Source of the DNA: Saccharopolyspora phatthalungensis
GTDB taxonomy: Bacteria; Actinomycetota; Actinomycetes; Mycobacteriales; Pseudonocardiaceae
Assembly: GCF_014203395.1 (NCBI RefSeq)
Contig: NZ_JACHIW010000005.1
Span: 1 to 53,811 of the forward strand
DNA length: 53,811 nt
Direction of reading: 5' to 3'
Part shown: positions 19,101 through 25,781 of the stretch, one piece after another
Layout: every line of letters starts with the position of its first letter
Position numbering within the stretch: the first letter of the stretch is position 1
Made by a program: the position numbers and the translations under genes
Notes under the pieces: generated by a model
Databases searched by the model: none
Seen by the model: the letters and a program-made list of their open reading frames with translations, nothing else
Told to the model about the DNA's origin: nothing

Positions 19101-22100
19101 GGAAGGTGTGTCGCAGGAGGAGACGTCGGCGGAGAGCTTGGATGCGGTGGCAGTTGAGCGGTCGGCGTTGGTTTCGGAGTTGGTGGGGTTGGTGGGTTCG
19201 TTGCGGGAGTTGTTGGTTGCTGCGCCGGAGGGGTATCGGCCTGGGTTGCGTGCGCGGGTGGAGGAGTGGTCGGGGCGGTTGGAGCGGGGTGAGCTGGGTG
19301 GCGCGGACGTGGATGGTTTGCGCAGGAGGGTGCGGCAGGCGGCGGCGTTGCTGGAGCGGGTGCGGGCCGAGTGCTCGGGGGCGGTTCCTGGGTTGTCCTC
19401 GGCAGGCGCGGGCATGGCCGGGTCGAGTGCGCAGGGGGAGACGTCGGCGTCGGGAGCGTCGTTGGGTTGGCGTGATGTTGCGGTGGGGATTGTGCGGGGG
19501 ACGCATGATGTGGTGCGGCTGGCGCGCGCGGGCATGGTGAATCGGGTGGTCGATCGGGTTGCGGAGCGGGTTCGTGCGTTCGGTCGTGCTGAGGCGGTGC
19601 GGTTTTCCCGGGAGCTGGCGGCCGAGCTGGGCACGGAAGGCACGGGCCTGGCCGTCCGCGCTGGAGTAGGCCCGGATTCACCAGCAGATAAGGAGAATTC
19701 GCCGGTAGGACCGCAGGACTCACCGGCCGCTGCCGAATCGGTCGGCGGCCTTGTGCTGTTTGACCCGCTGGAGTCTGAGTCGGGGCGCGCTTTGCTGGAG
19801 TGGGCAGGGCCGGCGGATCGGTCGGTACCGGGCGAGGATGTGTTCGCGGATTCGGTTGGTCTGCCGTTTGCTGCGGATCCGGTGTTGTGGGCGATCGATC
19901 CGTCAAATGCTGGGCAGTCGCTGGGTTTTGAGTGGGGCGAGATTCAGGGCGGTCGATCGGATGATGGGTGGGCGGCGGACCCATCGTTGTTCGGTGCGGA
20001 CGTGGTTGCGGCCGAGTGGTTCGGGGATGGCGCGGATGCGTTTCCTTCCGTTGTAGATATGGGTGAGCCGTCTGCGGCGGGTGAAAGCAGCGGACCCAAG
20101 CGGAAACGGTTTGACTCGGGTGATGAGGATGTGGAATCCGAGCCGCAGTCTGGTCGGCGTGCGCAGCGGGGGAATGCGGCGAAGCAGCAGCGGGAGGCGG
20201 AGTTGGAGAAGGTGCGAGCGGAGCTGCGTCGTGCTCATGACGCGGGTGAGCCGCACACCGGTGTGACGCTGGCAGCCAAGTTCGGGAAGGGCAAGTCATG
20301 GGGGTATGCGCAGGTTGCGGAGTTCCGAAACGGGGATGCGACAGGGGCTGATGTGGCGAAGCCCGAACGGGAGGTGGATTTGGCGGCCGTGCGGGCCGAG
20401 CTGCGTCGAGCCGATGACGCGGGTGAGCCCTATACCGGTGAGAGTTTGGCGAAGGCATTCGGAAAAGGTACGCCGTGGGCTTATGCGCGGATTAGGGAGT
20501 TCCGGGCCAAGGACGGGGGGACGAGCCGGGCGGACTTGGCGAAGCGGCAGCGGGAGGCGGTGTGGGCGGAGGTGCGTCGTGCTGAGGCCGCGGGCGAACC
20601 CCACAGCGGTAAGTCGTTGGGGAACGCGTTCGGAAAGAGTGCCTCGTGGGGTGGGCAGCGTCTTGCTGAGTTCAGAGCGGAGGAGAGGGGGTCGAGTCGG
20701 ACGGATGCGGTGCAGCGGGAGGAGGTGTGGGCGGAGGTGCGTCGTGCTGAAGCCGCGGGTGAGCCCTACACCGGTCAGAGTTTGGCGGAGGCATTCGGAA
20801 AAGTTACTTCGTGGGGTTATGCGCGGCTTGTGGAGTTCAGGGAGAGGGAGGGGGGTGTGAGCCGGGCGGAGGTGGCGCAGCGGGAGCGAGATGCTGGTTT
20901 GGCATCGGTGTGGGCGGAGGTGCGTCGTGCTCGTGACGCGGGCAAACCCCACAGCGGGAAGACGTTGGGACAGGCGTTCGGGAAGAGCAAGGCGTGGGGT
21001 GTGGAGCGGCTCGCGGAGTTCAGAAGGAGCGAGCGGGATGTGAGGCCGGCGGGGTTGGTGCAGCGGGACCGGGATGCGGGTACGGCGAAGGTGTGGGCGG
21101 AGGTGCGTCGTGCTCGTGACGCGGGCAAACCCCACAGCGGGAAGACGTTGGGAGAGGCGTTCGGAAAGAGCAGGGCGTGGGCTATCGAGCGGCTCGCGGA
21201 GTTCAGAAGGCGGGAGGGTGGTGGTTCGGCTCCGGAGGGGCTGGGGTCTGGGAGTGGTCTGTCGGCGGAAGGTGCATCGGCAGTGGGTATGGATGGGGGC
21301 GTGGATGGGGGCGTGGATGGGGGTGTGGATGGGGGTGTGGCTGAGCGGCCGGGCCGGGTTTCCGAGCTGTCCGGGACGGATGCGGCCGTAGCTGAGTCGA
21401 GTGCACGGGAGAAGGTTGCGGAATCAGGGGTGTCGACAAGTTCGCGTGATGTTGCGGTCGGGATTGTACGGCGGACGCATGATGTGGCACGGCTGGCGCG
21501 GGCGGGCCACTTGGATGAGGTGGTGGAGCGGGTTGCGGCGAAGGTTCGTGAATTCGGCCGCGATGAGGGATTGCGGTTATCCGGTGAGTTGGCGACCGCG
21601 CTCGGTACGCAAGGAACTGGGTTGACCATTCGCGCTGGAGCAGGGCCAGAGTTCCCGGCCGGCGTGCAGGATTCCTCGGCGGACGTTGAGTCTGAGCGGC
21701 GGTCTGGTCGGCGGATGCCCCCGGCGGACGAGGCACAGGCCCGGGAGGCGGCGCGGGCAGAGCTGCGTCGGGCTCGTGACGACGGTAAGCCCCACACGGG
21801 TGCGACATTGGCGGCGAAATTCGGAAAGAGCCTGTCGTGGGGTAGGCAGCGGCTTGCGGAGTTCCGGAGAAGCGAGGAAGGCGTGGGTCGGTCGGATGTG
21901 GCGAAGCAGGAGCGGGATGCGCTGATGGCGGAGGTATGGGCGGAGCTTCGTCGCGCTCGTGATGCGGGTGAGCCCCACACAGCCGCGACGTTGGCCACCA
22001 AATTCGGAAAGCGCGAAAGATGGGGTTATTCGCGGCTTGCGGAGTTCAAGCGGTGGGAGGATGACGGTTCGGCTTCGGCGGCGTCGCGGTCCGGAGGTGA

Positions 22101-23970
22101 TATGCCGGCGGAGGGGGCGTCGTCGGCAAGTGCGGACGTCGTTGCGACTGAGCGGCTGGGTCTGGTCACAGAGTTGATCGAGTTGGTGGGTTCGTTGCAT
22201 GGGCTTTTGGCTGCTGCGCCGATCGATTACCGGGCTGGGTTACGTGCGCGAGTTGCGGAGTGGTCGGTCCAGTTGGGGCGGGGTGAGCTGGATGGTGCGG
22301 ACATCGATGGTCTGCGCCAGCGGGTGGGGCAGGCCGCGGAGTTGGTAAAGCGGGTGCGGACTGAGCGATCAGGGCCGAGTGCGCGAGACATCGCCGTTGA
22401 GGGTGCCTCAGGCGCGAGTGGGAATGTTGTTGAGGCAGCACGATCTGGGATGGCTGCCGGGTTGCCCTCGTCAGATGTGACGGTGGCCGGGCCCGGTGCC
22501 CAGGGCAAGGCTGCGGAGTTGCTGCAGAATTCGCGTGATGTTGCGGCGAGGATTGTGCGGGGGACGCATGATGTGGTGCGGCTGGCGCGTGATGGTGTCT
22601 TGGATGAGGTGGCGGGGCGGGTGGCGGAGCGGGTTGCTCAGTTCGGTCGTGCTGAGGGGTTGCGGTTTTCGCAGGAGTTGGCGGAGACGTTGGGTTCGCG
22701 GGGGACGGGGTCGGCTATTCGCGCTGGGGCGGGGTCGGATTCATCGGCGGGTGGGGCGGAGTCGCCGGCGGGTGGGGAGGAGCCGCCGGCGTTTTCTGCC
22801 GCGGGGTTGGGTGGTCTTGTGTCGTTGGATCCGTTGGTGTCTGAGTCGGGGTGGGCTTTGCTGGAGTCGGCGGGTGGGGTCGGGTCGTGGTCGGGTAATC
22901 CGGTGAGTTCGGGGCTGTCTTGGGGTTTTGGGTGGGGTGAGGTTCGGGGTGGACAGGCGGGTGAGATGCCGTCTCAGGCGGTGGCGGGTGGGGATGTGGT
23001 TGCTGCTGGGGGATTTGCGGGTGACGTGGGTGGGTTGGCTTCGGTGGGTGAAAGTAGTGGCCAGAAGCGGGGTCGTGTTGCTGAGCCGGGTGATGAGGCG
23101 GCTGAGTCGCAGAGACCGAAGCGGAGCCGGAAGCCGCTAGCGGGGGAGGTATGGGCGGAGCTGCGTCGTGCTGAAGAGTCGGGTGAGCCCCACACCGGCA
23201 AGTCATTGGCGGGCAAGTTCGGAAAGAGCAGGTCGTGGGGCAACGACAGACTTACCGAGTTCAGGCTGGTTTCGATGGAGTCGAAAACGGATCTGGAGCG
23301 GGTGTGGGCGGAGGTGCGTCGTGCTGATCAGGCGGGTCAGCCCCACACCGGCAAGTCGTTGGGGGCCAAGTTCGGAAAGAGCGTGTCGTGGGGTTCGCAC
23401 CGGCTTACGGAGTTCAGGACCAGCGAGGGGGAGGTGAGTCAGGCGCAGGTGCACAAGCGCGAGCGGAAGTCGGAGTTGGAGCCGGTGTGGGAGGAGCTGC
23501 GTCGTGCTGATCAGGCGGGTCAGCCCCACAGCGGTGCGACGTTGTCGGTCAAATTCCACAAGGGCCTGAGGTGGGGAGAGAAGCGGCTTTCGGAATTCAG
23601 GGAGCGGGAGGGGGGTACGGGTCTGGCGGAGGTGGCGAAGCGGGAGCGGGAGGCGGAGTTGGAGCGGGTGTGGGCGGAGCTGCGTCGGGTTCGTGACGCG
23701 GGTGAATCCCACACCGGTGAATCGTTGGGGAAGGCGTTCAACAAGAGCGGTTCGTGGGGTTTGAAGCGGCTTTCGGAGTTCCGGCAGCTGGAGGGGGGTA
23801 CGGGTCGGGCGGAGGCACTGAAGCGGGATCGGGAGCGGGCGTTTGCGGAGCTGCGTCGAGCTGATGGTGCGGGCGAGCCCCACAGCGGTAAATCGTTGGC
23901 GGCCAAGTTCGGGAAGAGCAGGTCGTGGGGTGATCAGCGGCTAGGTGGCTGGTGTCGAACGGGGTCTTGA
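10135..23970 (+). CDS. Giant WXG100-like / HTH-array protein A, 5' part (interrupted by IS)
   Basis: As it stands the frame encodes 4611 residues, the last eight from the IS. Residues 1-365 form a WXG100-like (CpnT-type) N-terminus: EVRRLFQVLTGEDMTDADED, then helices and hydrophobic segments at about 100-175. Residues 365-870 are a Pro/Gly/Ser linker with two PPPAYSP. About 871-949 hold a domain with LGRDVVAFVPGHGR and RWMRFAADGS; about 996-1076 hold VGDLRREIERAR ... FSRELAAW. The rest alternates HTH-like repeat blocks, THDVV modules (16480, 19456, 21430, 22525), SELVGL modules (19141, 22126) and basic SGRKRGRV motifs (13711, 17047, 20086, 23050). The start could be GTG 10135, 10138 or 10144. 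Before the insertion the product had 5372 residues. Secretion by a type VII-like system is inferred from the N-terminus. Confidence 0.85.
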   Translation: MVWVSIVVPEEVRRLFQVLTGEDMTDADEDALLAVGEALVSGVGAVEGLRDGLAEAVARARGDFSGKAADRFAENVGGFADVLEVSGGVLRGLGVFVRDVGWQVKYLKFVTVGGLVVLLGEIAWAVAMAGATGGASLAWLAARVAVMRFVLSRWWGQLFMRLAMCAGVGVGLNVLPDVVAQGVLVSEGKEGWSSSWTRDAAGVGAMSAGVGLPLSALGNVVGKSVARVLVAGLGDQVDRQLLEAAARRAAEEHAELYPVSGLARFADVVAEAVDSYAGMSVRGMWAARFGRGLGESLEEGLTEMVGELVYGVATGQGVQFNPFSFTAGVSESVASGAGRLAGLVLRGELIPPGTCYRDGSTSEETTPLVAADSQREIVDEKDFSDTGGVSDGGSAFSGPVSGGGVGGFRAGVVGMEDGKSGVAGEKGEVLGGEKGAAEGKSAVPDGESGWAKGKEAFPGAGMVPPSAGFAEATHSGVAPVDGDPAGRRFDFGRATASAGHGPRTPDHSAGEGDGPVIPGLSGESSPSDGSTVGGQASSGRVPGGSESLGRDVAGVSAGSGMASADHLAPGTAPSDSGTPPQGQGVAGGRHVLGESTAADGKVHGAVDTNVPEMVGEDPLDAPPPAYSPAIPDTEQARPDTPPPAYSPAAADVERARPATATSELPSEGAVGQIGGGAPSVFGPLSGDNHGGGPELSGVDSSDVSRAQTVGPGADARDFAAGRSHVSGASPDPVPSTTGHVPHAQVNPDRVGPELSRGQTSDYDAPAGEVSGPRVVEPVRDLSVSEPLAASSAAAGAAADHGLWMNDSPGTEAVSGGHVGADGQPPVRREGEASGHDVSAGVHAVTARGDLPRPGSDVVAMPDSLGLPSDAVRVPVEMLSGGGITAFVRGQVGEGPVMLVSGDGAVVPPRQASEAARDLGRDVVAFVPGHGRHGPRWMRFAADGSRPRPVVGPGRVKAPERVVEGGEGPGVGPVAAVPAGVAGSAVPGSRVRGEAVASWSVGDLRREIERARSVAGPREPALMLVQHTHEVRKVAGHRLVSVAEVVELVAARRLEQGVVEARRFSRELAAWLGTEGDSLGVHAGAGSDSSATADDLLGGSVVFDPLQSESGRALLEWAEAGGEVESWSADPLGVGQSSDFDGDDNRAGETGGRLAAQPPVGDADVLAPERFGADSVGLSSVGNVGGSATVGDSSGRKRGRVADSGDEDAEAEMQSRRRVPPAGVVEQGRVVDLEDVWAEVRRASEAGKPHTGKSLGEVFGGSARWGQKRLAEFRKREGGESWSVVEQRKREVDLAAVSAEVRRAREAGEPHTGATLAAKFGKSASWAKERLAEFRKQEGSGPAARGGSKPAVDLAVVWAEVRRADEADEPHTGATLAAKFGKSASWARERLAEFRKREGSPARPGRAGRKPTVDSEAVRAEVRRADEAGEPHTGATLADAFGMSEAWAYERLADFRKQEGAPPGRAGRKPTVDLEAVWAALRRAEAAGEPHTAATLATAFGKGKSWAKERLAEFRAREGDTAQAASARTKQGADSEDVWAEVRRAEASGTPHNGATLAKAFGKSKSWGYERLAEFKRRDGNTTEAQPVVTERDVDLAAVWAEVRRADEAGEPHTGRSLAGAFGMDVRWGADRVAEFRAREGGVAWSEVAKRRQQAGLEAVWAEVRRARDAGKPHTGETLGRVFGKSKSWGKERLLDLKRMEKGKNRAQDADLAAASEEVRRADEAGEPHTGQSLEETLGESTSWGIDESFDFGWGAFPDGQTGGAPGEGVSVADADWFSAEWFAADVDALSSVWDVGGAASSGESNGHQRGPVEVLGDAEPARPADQQVARADVAQQRRDVDLAAVWAEVRRADEAGEPHTGSTLGTKFGKSESWGRKRLAEFRAPDGIGSRADVAKRKQEAELEQVWAELRRARDAGESHTGKSLASKFGHSTSWGSKWIAEFRKRERANGQADPAGENPEVPSGDVGAEVPPAGEDPYNGAASTDASGEATSQGLAEFGIGEGGTADAQVAAGQRDAELPEAWAKPGAEAANEPHLDLGDVFETSMSWGQAPLPDFGSSVGEGSALAALGPGGGPSAAGLDAVDQWGVDFDLFLADAAVAGSSVPEDTAEVPRGSRDVAAEIVRGTHDVVRLAREGSLDEVVEQVAEKIGESGRDEGLRFSRELAATMGTAGTGFVIRAGAGPDSPSGADDSQAGVADSQAAPDESAFGLAAFDLLESGPGVALLEWAQTADTMGSWSVDPLGAGHSWGFEWDGVEGGQRGGVPAEDASLPGADVVVAEGPSGDPGGLPAVADTGGSALVGESSGRKRGRVESNVEDAEDAEDAGPVHRANVAKRKRAVDLEPVWEEVRRAKEAGKPHTGVTLGEAFRKSAWWGQSRLREFREIEGEPSAESAQQLREAVWAEVRRADHAGEPHTGRSLGEVFGKSVRWGNARLAEYRAREGGASHADVAKQKREVESEEVWAEVRRADEAGEPHTGVTLANAFGKSSAWGFARLREFRESEANTATELAQRLREEGLEAVWAEVRRAEDKGVSHTGKSLGEAFGRGTSWGRERLAEFRRREGGTTEAPLAAGERDMDLEAVWAELRRARDAGEPHSGSTLAKAFGKGKSWGYARLAEFREREGGVRQAELAQRVWDAESEPVWAEVRRAREAGEPHTAETLGEAFGKGTSWGKERLAEFSRQEGGTTDAGERDVELALVRAELRRADEAGEPHTGRSLATKFEMSMRWGAERVAEFRAGEGVLSWSELARRGQEADLEDVLAEVRRARDAGEPHTEQSLGAAFGKSRTWGRERLRNFGRRERDSARARDAELEAVWAEVRRARDVGGPHSGPSLAKAFGKSTAWGYARLAEFRRREGGKDRVRDAKLESIWAELRRARDVGEPYTGQSLGKKYGKSTSWGAERIAEFRRSDGDGSALAASRSGEAAPVEVPPEETSDDEASAEEVPAEEASDEEVPAGEVPTGEASDEEVPAGEVSQEETSAAGVSQEGVSQEETSAESLDAVAVERSALVSELVGLVGSLRELLVAAPEGYRPGLRARVEEWSGRLERGELGGADVDGLRRRVRQAAALLERVRAECSGAVPGLSSAGAGMAGSSAQGETSASGASLGWRDVAVGIVRGTHDVVRLARAGMVNRVVDRVAERVRAFGRAEAVRFSRELAAELGTEGTGLAVRAGVGPDSPADKENSPVGPQDSPAAAESVGGLVLFDPLESESGRALLEWAGPADRSVPGEDVFADSVGLPFAADPVLWAIDPSNAGQSLGFEWGEIQGGRSDDGWAADPSLFGADVVAAEWFGDGADAFPSVVDMGEPSAAGESSGPKRKRFDSGDEDVESEPQSGRRAQRGNAAKQQREAELEKVRAELRRAHDAGEPHTGVTLAAKFGKGKSWGYAQVAEFRNGDATGADVAKPEREVDLAAVRAELRRADDAGEPYTGESLAKAFGKGTPWAYARIREFRAKDGGTSRADLAKRQREAVWAEVRRAEAAGEPHSGKSLGNAFGKSASWGGQRLAEFRAEERGSSRTDAVQREEVWAEVRRAEAAGEPYTGQSLAEAFGKVTSWGYARLVEFREREGGVSRAEVAQRERDAGLASVWAEVRRARDAGKPHSGKTLGQAFGKSKAWGVERLAEFRRSERDVRPAGLVQRDRDAGTAKVWAEVRRARDAGKPHSGKTLGEAFGKSRAWAIERLAEFRRREGGGSAPEGLGSGSGLSAEGASAVGMDGGVDGGVDGGVDGGVAERPGRVSELSGTDAAVAESSAREKVAESGVSTSSRDVAVGIVRRTHDVARLARAGHLDEVVERVAAKVREFGRDEGLRLSGELATALGTQGTGLTIRAGAGPEFPAGVQDSSADVESERRSGRRMPPADEAQAREAARAELRRARDDGKPHTGATLAAKFGKSLSWGRQRLAEFRRSEEGVGRSDVAKQERDALMAEVWAELRRARDAGEPHTAATLATKFGKRERWGYSRLAEFKRWEDDGSASAASRSGGDMPAEGASSASADVVATERLGLVTELIELVGSLHGLLAAAPIDYRAGLRARVAEWSVQLGRGELDGADIDGLRQRVGQAAELVKRVRTERSGPSARDIAVEGASGASGNVVEAARSGMAAGLPSSDVTVAGPGAQGKAAELLQNSRDVAARIVRGTHDVVRLARDGVLDEVAGRVAERVAQFGRAEGLRFSQELAETLGSRGTGSAIRAGAGSDSSAGGAESPAGGEEPPAFSAAGLGGLVSLDPLVSESGWALLESAGGVGSWSGNPVSSGLSWGFGWGEVRGGQAGEMPSQAVAGGDVVAAGGFAGDVGGLASVGESSGQKRGRVAEPGDEAAESQRPKRSRKPLAGEVWAELRRAEESGEPHTGKSLAGKFGKSRSWGNDRLTEFRLVSMESKTDLERVWAEVRRADQAGQPHTGKSLGAKFGKSVSWGSHRLTEFRTSEGEVSQAQVHKRERKSELEPVWEELRRADQAGQPHSGATLSVKFHKGLRWGEKRLSEFREREGGTGLAEVAKREREAELERVWAELRRVRDAGESHTGESLGKAFNKSGSWGLKRLSEFRQLEGGTGRAEALKRDRERAFAELRRADGAGEPHSGKSLAAKFGKSRSWGDQRLGGWCRTGS
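13822..15387 (+). repeat. HTH-like repeat block A1 (9 copies)
   Basis: Nine head-to-tail copies of the repeat occur, each with VWAEVRRA, then PHTG, then FGKS, then SWG and RLAEFR. The ninth has lost the last helix (SWGIDESFDFGW) and reads into an acidic linker. Confidence 0.85.
15652..16320 (+). repeat. HTH-like repeat block A2 (2 intact, 2 decayed copies)
   Basis: Two good copies (15652-15975) are followed by two degenerate ones. The first keeps DVGAEV, PYNG and GLAEFG; the second keeps EAWAKPG, EPHLD, FETSMSWG and LPDFG. These show the repeat decaying without loss of frame. Confidence 0.75.
17152..18870 (+). repeat. HTH-like repeat block A3 (10 copies)
   Basis: This is the longest block in gene A. 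Copies differ mainly at the residue after FGKS/FGKG, the two residues after SWG, and the residue in PHTGx. It is followed by an acidic EEVPAEEAS-type low-complexity run (18925-19130). Confidence 0.85.
20197..21225 (+). repeat. HTH-like repeat block A4 (6 copies)
   Basis: Six copies follow the basic motif at 20086. The last two are nearly identical (RARDAGKPHSGKTLG) and look recently duplicated. A 12-bp minisatellite follows. Confidence 0.85.
21289..21336 (+). repeat. 12-bp minisatellite, 4 units
   Basis: Units of GTGGATGGGGGC/T (the first begins ATG) encode (V/M)DGG four times within gene A. The period keeps the frame. Confidence 0.9.
21748..22060 (+). repeat. HTH-like repeat block A5 (2 copies)
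   Basis: Two copies lie between a THDVA module and a SELVGL-type module. The block lacks the usual acidic W-rich linker and KRxR motif on its left side, so one unit of the mosaic appears deleted here. Confidence 0.8.
23941..23944. repeat. Target-site duplication CTAG, left copy
   Basis: CTAG borders the left end of the IS; the same CTAG lies at 25778-25781. Deleting the element plus one copy restores the reading frame of gene A. Confidence 0.9.
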
Positions 23971-25777
23971 GGTGTTTGATCTGGTCTTAGCGGGGCGGGT
24001 GGGTGGGTGTGTGATTGCCGATCGTTTTCGAGTGTGGTCGGTGGGTTTGTGTGTCGCGTGTGCCAGTTATCGGTGGGCAGGACGTTTGGTGTTGGTGATG
24101 GGCTGGGTGTTGGTCTGGTCAGGCGGTCGTCACGGCCCATCCGCCTGCTTTGCGGGCGATCCCGAGCACGCCCAGTCGAGCGAGGTTGACCGCGGCGGCC
24201 AGCAGCGAGAAATCAGCGGCCACTTTCCGCAGTCCTCGGACACGGGCCCGTCGTCCGCCGTGGCGGTGGCGCATCAGGTGGCCGATCTTGCGTTCGACTT
24301 TGGGCCTGGTGGCGCGGTAGTCAGCCTTCCAGGCGGGGTCGGTCCGGCGGGCACGACCGGCGGCCAGTGCGGCCTCGTGGGGGCTGATGGTGATGGTGCG
24401 GCCGGTCTTGGCGGTGGTGCACTGTGCGGCCAGCGGGCAGGTGGCGCACGCGACGCCGAAGTTGGCCGCCCCAGCGTGACGCTCACGGGCGCGAATGGGT
24501 GCGGTATGCCCGGCCGGGCAGGTCACGGTCTGCTGCTCAAGGTCGATGTCGAAACGGTCCTTGGGAAAATGGCCTTTCACCGCAGCCGGCGGCTGCACCT
24601 TGATCCCATTGTGGATCCCATTCTCATCCAGCCTTTCCAGCAATTCCCCCGCCCCATAGGCCGCATCCCCATACACCGCCGCCTGACCCTCATCCCCGGC
24701 TTCGGCTTCGGCGGGCAGGATGTCGGATAGGAGGGTCTCGGCGGTCTCGGCGTCGCCGCTGTTGCCGGGGCTGACTTCGGTGGCGGTGACGATCTCACTG
24801 TCGGGGTCGATGGCGAGATGTCCTTTGTAGCCGTCGAAACCGCGGGCCTGGGTTTTGTGGCCATGGCGGGTTTCGGGATCGACGGTGGAGATGACCCGGT
24901 CCGGGGCGACCCTGCGGGCGATCCGCAACACCCCGTCGCGCTCTTCGGTCAGGTCCTGGCCCAGCACCGTGGCCAGCAGGCGCGCGGCCTCATCCACACC
25001 CTTGGTCCACCTCTGGCCTTCCATCAGGGCCAGCATCGCCAACCCGTCCCGCGCGCGGGAATCGATCAACGCCTCCCGGGCGGCCTGGTCGTCCCAGTCG
25101 ATCAGGGGTTTGCCCGCTCCGGCGTAGTCGTCTCCGGAGGTGAGCACCGCCCGCAACCGGGCGGCCAGTCCGGCCTCAGCGGTGGTCAGCAGACCACGGA
25201 TCGCCGAGCGGATCAACGTGATGGTGTCCATCGTCGCGACCGCGTCATACAACGGGGTCGAGTCCAGCACCCTTCTGCACCCGATCAGCCCCGCCTGACG
25301 CGCGACCTCCAGCACCGCCTCGAAGATCCGGTCCGGCCGAGCCGAGCGGGCCAACCGGGCCCGCATGTCCACCAGCACCGTGTGCACGAACCCCGGATAG
25401 TCGAAATCCAGGCCACCGGCCGCGTACTTCCAACGCGTGTCAAAAACGAACCGCTCCACCGCCCCCCGATCCGACAGGCCCTCGATACGCTGCAACACCA
25501 TCACCACCGCCACGATCATCGGCGGCACCGACCGGCGACCCACATCGGTGAACAGATCCGCGAACATCTCATCCGGGAACAGACTGAAGCACTCCCGATG
25601 CAACACCCCATAAATCGAGTCAGCCGCGACCCGCCCCTCACAGAACTCCACCGTCGAGCGCAGCAGATCACCCTGCCGCGGCGCGCGTCCCAACGTCACC
25701 CCCGACATCCTGCCAAACGATCACCACGACGGAACACCGACACACCCCGATCCTTAGCAACACAAAACACCAGCCAC
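23945..25777 (-). mobile_element. IS1182-family insertion sequence (1833 bp)
   Basis: The ends are perfect 11-bp inverted repeats: GTGGCTGGTGT at 23945-23955 and its complement at 25767-25777. The element is flanked by a 4-bp CTAG duplication and carries one intact transposase on the minus strand. Base use inside it is balanced, unlike the G/T-rich host gene. The intact frame, perfect ends and perfect duplication suggest recent insertion. Family assignment comes from the transposase and remains to be confirmed by a search. Confidence 0.9.
24119..25708 (-). CDS. IS1182-family DDE transposase
   Basis: The 529-residue protein has the IS1182-type layout. The N-terminal domain contains YGVLHRECFSLFPDEMFADL and SVPPMIVAVVMVLQRIEGLS. 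It is followed by the DDE catalytic core (LDSTPLYDAV, RGFDGYKGHLAIDPDSEIVT, AAVYGDAAYGAGELL). A Cys-rich insertion follows (VTCPAGH ... CATCPLAAQC) and a C-terminal VERKIGHLMRHRHGGRRARV helix. It cuts and inserts the element, acting on the 11-bp ends. The frame is intact and fills most of the element, with no passenger gene. Length is typical for the family. ATG 25708 is the natural start, 69 nt inside the right end. Confidence 0.92.
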   Translation of the reverse strand: MSGVTLGRAPRQGDLLRSTVEFCEGRVAADSIYGVLHRECFSLFPDEMFADLFTDVGRRSVPPMIVAVVMVLQRIEGLSDRGAVERFVFDTRWKYAAGGLDFDYPGFVHTVLVDMRARLARSARPDRIFEAVLEVARQAGLIGCRRVLDSTPLYDAVATMDTITLIRSAIRGLLTTAEAGLAARLRAVLTSGDDYAGAGKPLIDWDDQAAREALIDSRARDGLAMLALMEGQRWTKGVDEAARLLATVLGQDLTEERDGVLRIARRVAPDRVISTVDPETRHGHKTQARGFDGYKGHLAIDPDSEIVTATEVSPGNSGDAETAETLLSDILPAEAEAGDEGQAAVYGDAAYGAGELLERLDENGIHNGIKVQPPAAVKGHFPKDRFDIDLEQQTVTCPAGHTAPIRARERHAGAANFGVACATCPLAAQCTTAKTGRTITISPHEAALAAGRARRTDPAWKADYRATRPKVERKIGHLMRHRHGGRRARVRGLRKVAADFSLLAAAVNLARLGVLGIARKAGGWAVTTA

Positions 25778-25781
25778 CTAG

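Noticed and set aside
24818..25781. N-terminal extension of the 3' fragment of gene A into the IS
   Set aside because: This part is antisense to an intact transposase and only by chance in frame; the host gene resumes at 25782.
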